Origin: Leptospira montravelensis
Lineage (GTDB): Bacteria; Spirochaetota; Leptospiria; Leptospirales; Leptospiraceae
NCBI RefSeq assembly: GCF_004770045.1
Contig: NZ_RQFO01000004.1
Coordinates: 558,001 to 622,000, forward strand
DNA: 64,000 nt
Direction of reading: 5' to 3'
Numbering within the stretch: the stretch's first letter is position 1; the number at the start of each line of letters is the position of its first letter. Under the pieces are notes generated by a model. It worked only from the letters and a program-made list of their open reading frames with translations, did not search any database and was not told where the DNA came from. The position numbers were made by a program, and so were the translations under genes. Below are positions 62,121 to 64,000 of the stretch, piece by piece.

Positions 62121-63425
62121 ATGCCACGTAATTTTAAACCAGAAACCATCGCACTTCACGGGGGACAAGAACCGGACCCTACTACAACTTCAAGGGCAGT
62201 ACCTTTGTACCAAACCACATCCTATGTGTTTAAAGACACGGATCATGCTGCAAGGCTTTTTGGTCTACAAGAGTTCGGAAATATCTATACACGTTTGATG
62301 AACCCAACCACTGACGTTTTAGAAAAACGCGTAGCGGCTTTGGAAGGTGGTGTTGCAGCTCTTGCGACGGCATCAGGGCAAAGTGCAGAAATGTTAGCTC
62401 TTTTAAACATAGTGGAAGCAGGCCAAGAAATCGTCGCCTCTTCTTCCTTATACGGCGGAACATACAACCTTCTACATTATACATTTCCAAAACTTGGTAT
62501 CAAAGTTCACTTTGTTGATCAATCAGATCCAGAAAACTTTCGCAAAGCTTCTAACGATAAAACAAGGGCCTTTTATGCAGAAACTCTAGGAAATCCTAAG
62601 TTAGATACTCTCGACATTGCCGCAGTGAGTAAAGTGGCTAAAGAAGTGGGTGTTCCTCTTGTGATTGATAATACAATGCCATCTCCTTATTTAGTGAACC
62701 CGCTCAAACACGGTGCTGACATTGTAGTACACTCTCTCACTAAATTTTTAGGAGGTCACGGAACTTCTATTGGTGGAATCATCATCGATGGTGGAAGTTT
62801 CAATTGGGGAAATGGAAAATTTAAAAACTTTACTGAGCCAGATCCTTCTTACCACGGATTAAAATTTTGGGAAGTTTTTGGGAAGTTCGAACCCTTCGGT
62901 GGAGTCAATATCGCTTTTATTTTAAAAGCAAGAGTACAAGGTCTAAGAGACCTCGGTCCTGCAATTTCTCCATTCAACGCATGGCAAATTTTGCAAGGCG
63001 TAGAAACTCTACCACTCCGTATGGAACGCCATTCTGCTAATGCTTTAAAAGTAGCAGAATTCTTATCAAAACATCCAAAGGTGGAATGGGTCAACTATCC
63101 AGGCCTTCCTTCAAACAAAAACTACGACACGGCTAAAAAATACCATGAACGTGGACTTTTCGGTGCCATTGTTGGATTTGAAATCAAAGGTGGAGTGGAA
63201 AAAGCCAAAAAATTCATAGATGGATTGGAACTTTTCAGTTTACTCGCTAACATTGGTGATGCGAAGTCTCTTGCCATTCATCCAGCTTCCACAACGCACC
63301 AACAGTTGACAGGTCCTGAACAAATATCAGCAGGGGTCACTCCAGGATTTGTTCGATTGAGTGTTGGACTTGAAAACATCGATGACATTCTGGTAGACTT
63401 GGAAGAGGCATTAAAAAATATCTGA
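62121..63425 (+). CDS. metY: O-acetylhomoserine aminocarboxypropyltransferase (sulfhydrylase)
   Basis: This 434-residue PLP enzyme of the Cys/Met metabolism family begins [16 protein letters not shown] and has [10 protein letters not shown], the PLP-lysine in [13 protein letters not shown], and the end [10 protein letters not shown]. It makes homocysteine from O-acetylhomoserine and sulfide. The ATG at 62121 follows GGGGGA; a TTG at 62109 is unlikely. metX, supplying its substrate, begins eight bases after its stop. Confidence 0.95.
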   Translation: MPRNFKPETIALHGGQEPDPTTTSRAVPLYQTTSYVFKDTDHAARLFGLQEFGNIYTRLMNPTTDVLEKRVAALEGGVAALATASGQSAEMLALLNIVEAGQEIVASSSLYGGTYNLLHYTFPKLGIKVHFVDQSDPENFRKASNDKTRAFYAETLGNPKLDTLDIAAVSKVAKEVGVPLVIDNTMPSPYLVNPLKHGADIVVHSLTKFLGGHGTSIGGIIIDGGSFNWGNGKFKNFTEPDPSYHGLKFWEVFGKFEPFGGVNIAFILKARVQGLRDLGPAISPFNAWQILQGVETLPLRMERHSANALKVAEFLSKHPKVEWVNYPGLPSNKNYDTAKKYHERGLFGAIVGFEIKGGVEKAKKFIDGLELFSLLANIGDAKSLAIHPASTTHQQLTGPEQISAGVTPGFVRLSVGLENIDDILVDLEEALKNI

Positions 63426-63433
63426 TTAAGACT

Positions 63434-64000
63434 ATGCCTACCTCCGAAAAGAACGAGTTTTCCCACGGATCCGTAGGTGTCGTATACACTCAGAGTATTC
63501 AATTTGACTCTTTAACTTTAGAGGGGGGTGAAACCATCACTCCTCTCGAAATCGCCTATGAAACTTATGGCACACTCAACGAAAAAAAGGACAATGCGAT
63601 CCTTGTTTGTCACGCACTCTCCGGAGATGCACATGCTGCTGGATTCCATGAAGGTGACAAACGCCCAGGTTGGTGGGATTTTTATATCGGCCCAGGTAAA
63701 GCCTTTGATACCAATCGATATTTTATCATTTCTTCTAATGTAGTTGGAGGTTGTAAAGGTTCTAGCGGACCTTTGACAACTAATTCCAAAACAGGTAAAC
63801 CTTTTCAATCCACCTTTCCCTTTGTCTCCATTGGAGATATGGTTAATGCTCAGGAAAAACTGATCAGTTATTTTGGAATTCATAAATTATTTGCTGTGGC
63901 AGGCGGATCAATGGGAGGAATGCAAGCCTTACAATGGTCAGTGGCATATCCTGATCGATTAAAAAATTGCATTGTGATGGCATCATCCTCCGAACACTCC
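63434..64000 (+). CDS. metX: Homoserine O-acetyltransferase, cut by the window end
   Basis: The first 189 codons are visible. The alpha/beta-hydrolase protein has [27 protein letters not shown] and the nucleophile elbow [12 protein letters not shown] with the catalytic Ser, which match MetX closely. It acetylates homoserine for MetY. The start is an ATG eight bases after metY, so the two form the leptospiral metYX operon. The catalytic Asp and His are outside the window. Confidence 0.95.
   Translation, partial: MPTSEKNEFSHGSVGVVYTQSIQFDSLTLEGGETITPLEIAYETYGTLNEKKDNAILVCHALSGDAHAAGFHEGDKRPGWWDFYIGPGKAFDTNRYFIISSNVVGGCKGSSGPLTTNSKTGKPFQSTFPFVSIGDMVNAQEKLISYFGIHKLFAVAGGSMGGMQALQWSVAYPDRLKNCIVMASSSEHS

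Overview
The window is a gene-dense, AT-rich piece of a Leptospira chromosome (spirochaete), most likely from the saprophytic clade near L. biflexa. The evidence is spirochaete-type flagellar genes (fliM, fliN and a protein I take to be the sheath protein FcpB), a small SemiSWEET sugar transporter very close to the L. biflexa protein whose structure is known as I recall it, separate rfaE1/rfaE2 heptose genes, the leptospiral metY-metX pair, and many TTG start codons. There are no insertion sequences, phage genes, CRISPR arrays or rRNA genes. Both window edges cut a gene.

Layout. (1) 1-12964, all minus strand, reading right to left: rfaE1-rfaE2-pyrG-kdsA-lptC-lptA-like-lptB-rpoN-hprK-ptsH-ntrY-ntrX-(partial gene). 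This one run joins LPS precursor synthesis (heptose, Kdo), the LPS export bridge, sigma-54, the HPr kinase/HPr pair and an NtrY/NtrX-type two-component system. (2) 13019-17350: a LON-domain protein, a hypothetical protein, a long-chain acyl-CoA synthetase, a TlpA-like lipoprotein and a small unknown protein. (3) 17333-27703, minus: recN, then exbB-exbD-bamA-pcrA/uvrD-secreted protein-cysQ-glycosyltransferase. (4) 27833-29539: a cNMP-binding patatin phospholipase, plus strand. (5) 29536-38163, minus: glycosyltransferase-unknown-gmhA-ABC ATPase-FHA protein-lipoprotein-leuC-leuD-FKBP-cysteine-synthase-like protein. (6) 38194-40104: O-antigen ligase family protein, followed by a gene-free stretch (40105-40815) that holds a duplicated ~106 bp GC-rich hairpin cassette and two tRNAs (Cys-GCA, Leu-UAA). 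(7) 40816-47268: small secreted protein, guaA, queF-SemiSWEET-ferredoxin, LysR regulator, DJ-1/PfpI protein and an alkaline-phosphatase-superfamily phosphodiesterase. (8) 47289-52693, minus: haem-binding protein-argH-cyclophilin lipoprotein-two unknowns-fliM. (9) 52786-55175: NfeD plus two SPFH (stomatin) proteins. (10) 55209-60379: RNHCP zinc protein, GNAT, fliN, AAA+ ATPase, fcpB, zinc-ribbon membrane protein, rsmE. (11) 60369-64000: outer-membrane barrel candidate, then metY-metX.

Most of the window is housekeeping and envelope biology. The main themes are LPS synthesis and export, outer-membrane protein assembly, flagellar motor and sheath, and leucine/methionine/arginine synthesis. The points most worth a second look are: an NtrX-like regulator whose GAFTGA loop is replaced; a cysteine-synthase-like protein without the TSGNTG substrate loop; paired inverted repeats upstream of recN; a three-way-junction element at 55741-55822; the duplicated hairpin cassette beside the tRNAs; an AAA+ ATPase lodged between fliN and fcpB; a sigma-28-like promoter before fcpB; and two strong hairpins at the signal-peptide end of an outer-membrane protein gene. 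I see no single self-contained new system. The fliN-AAA+-fcpB neighbourhood is the best candidate for an undescribed functional link.
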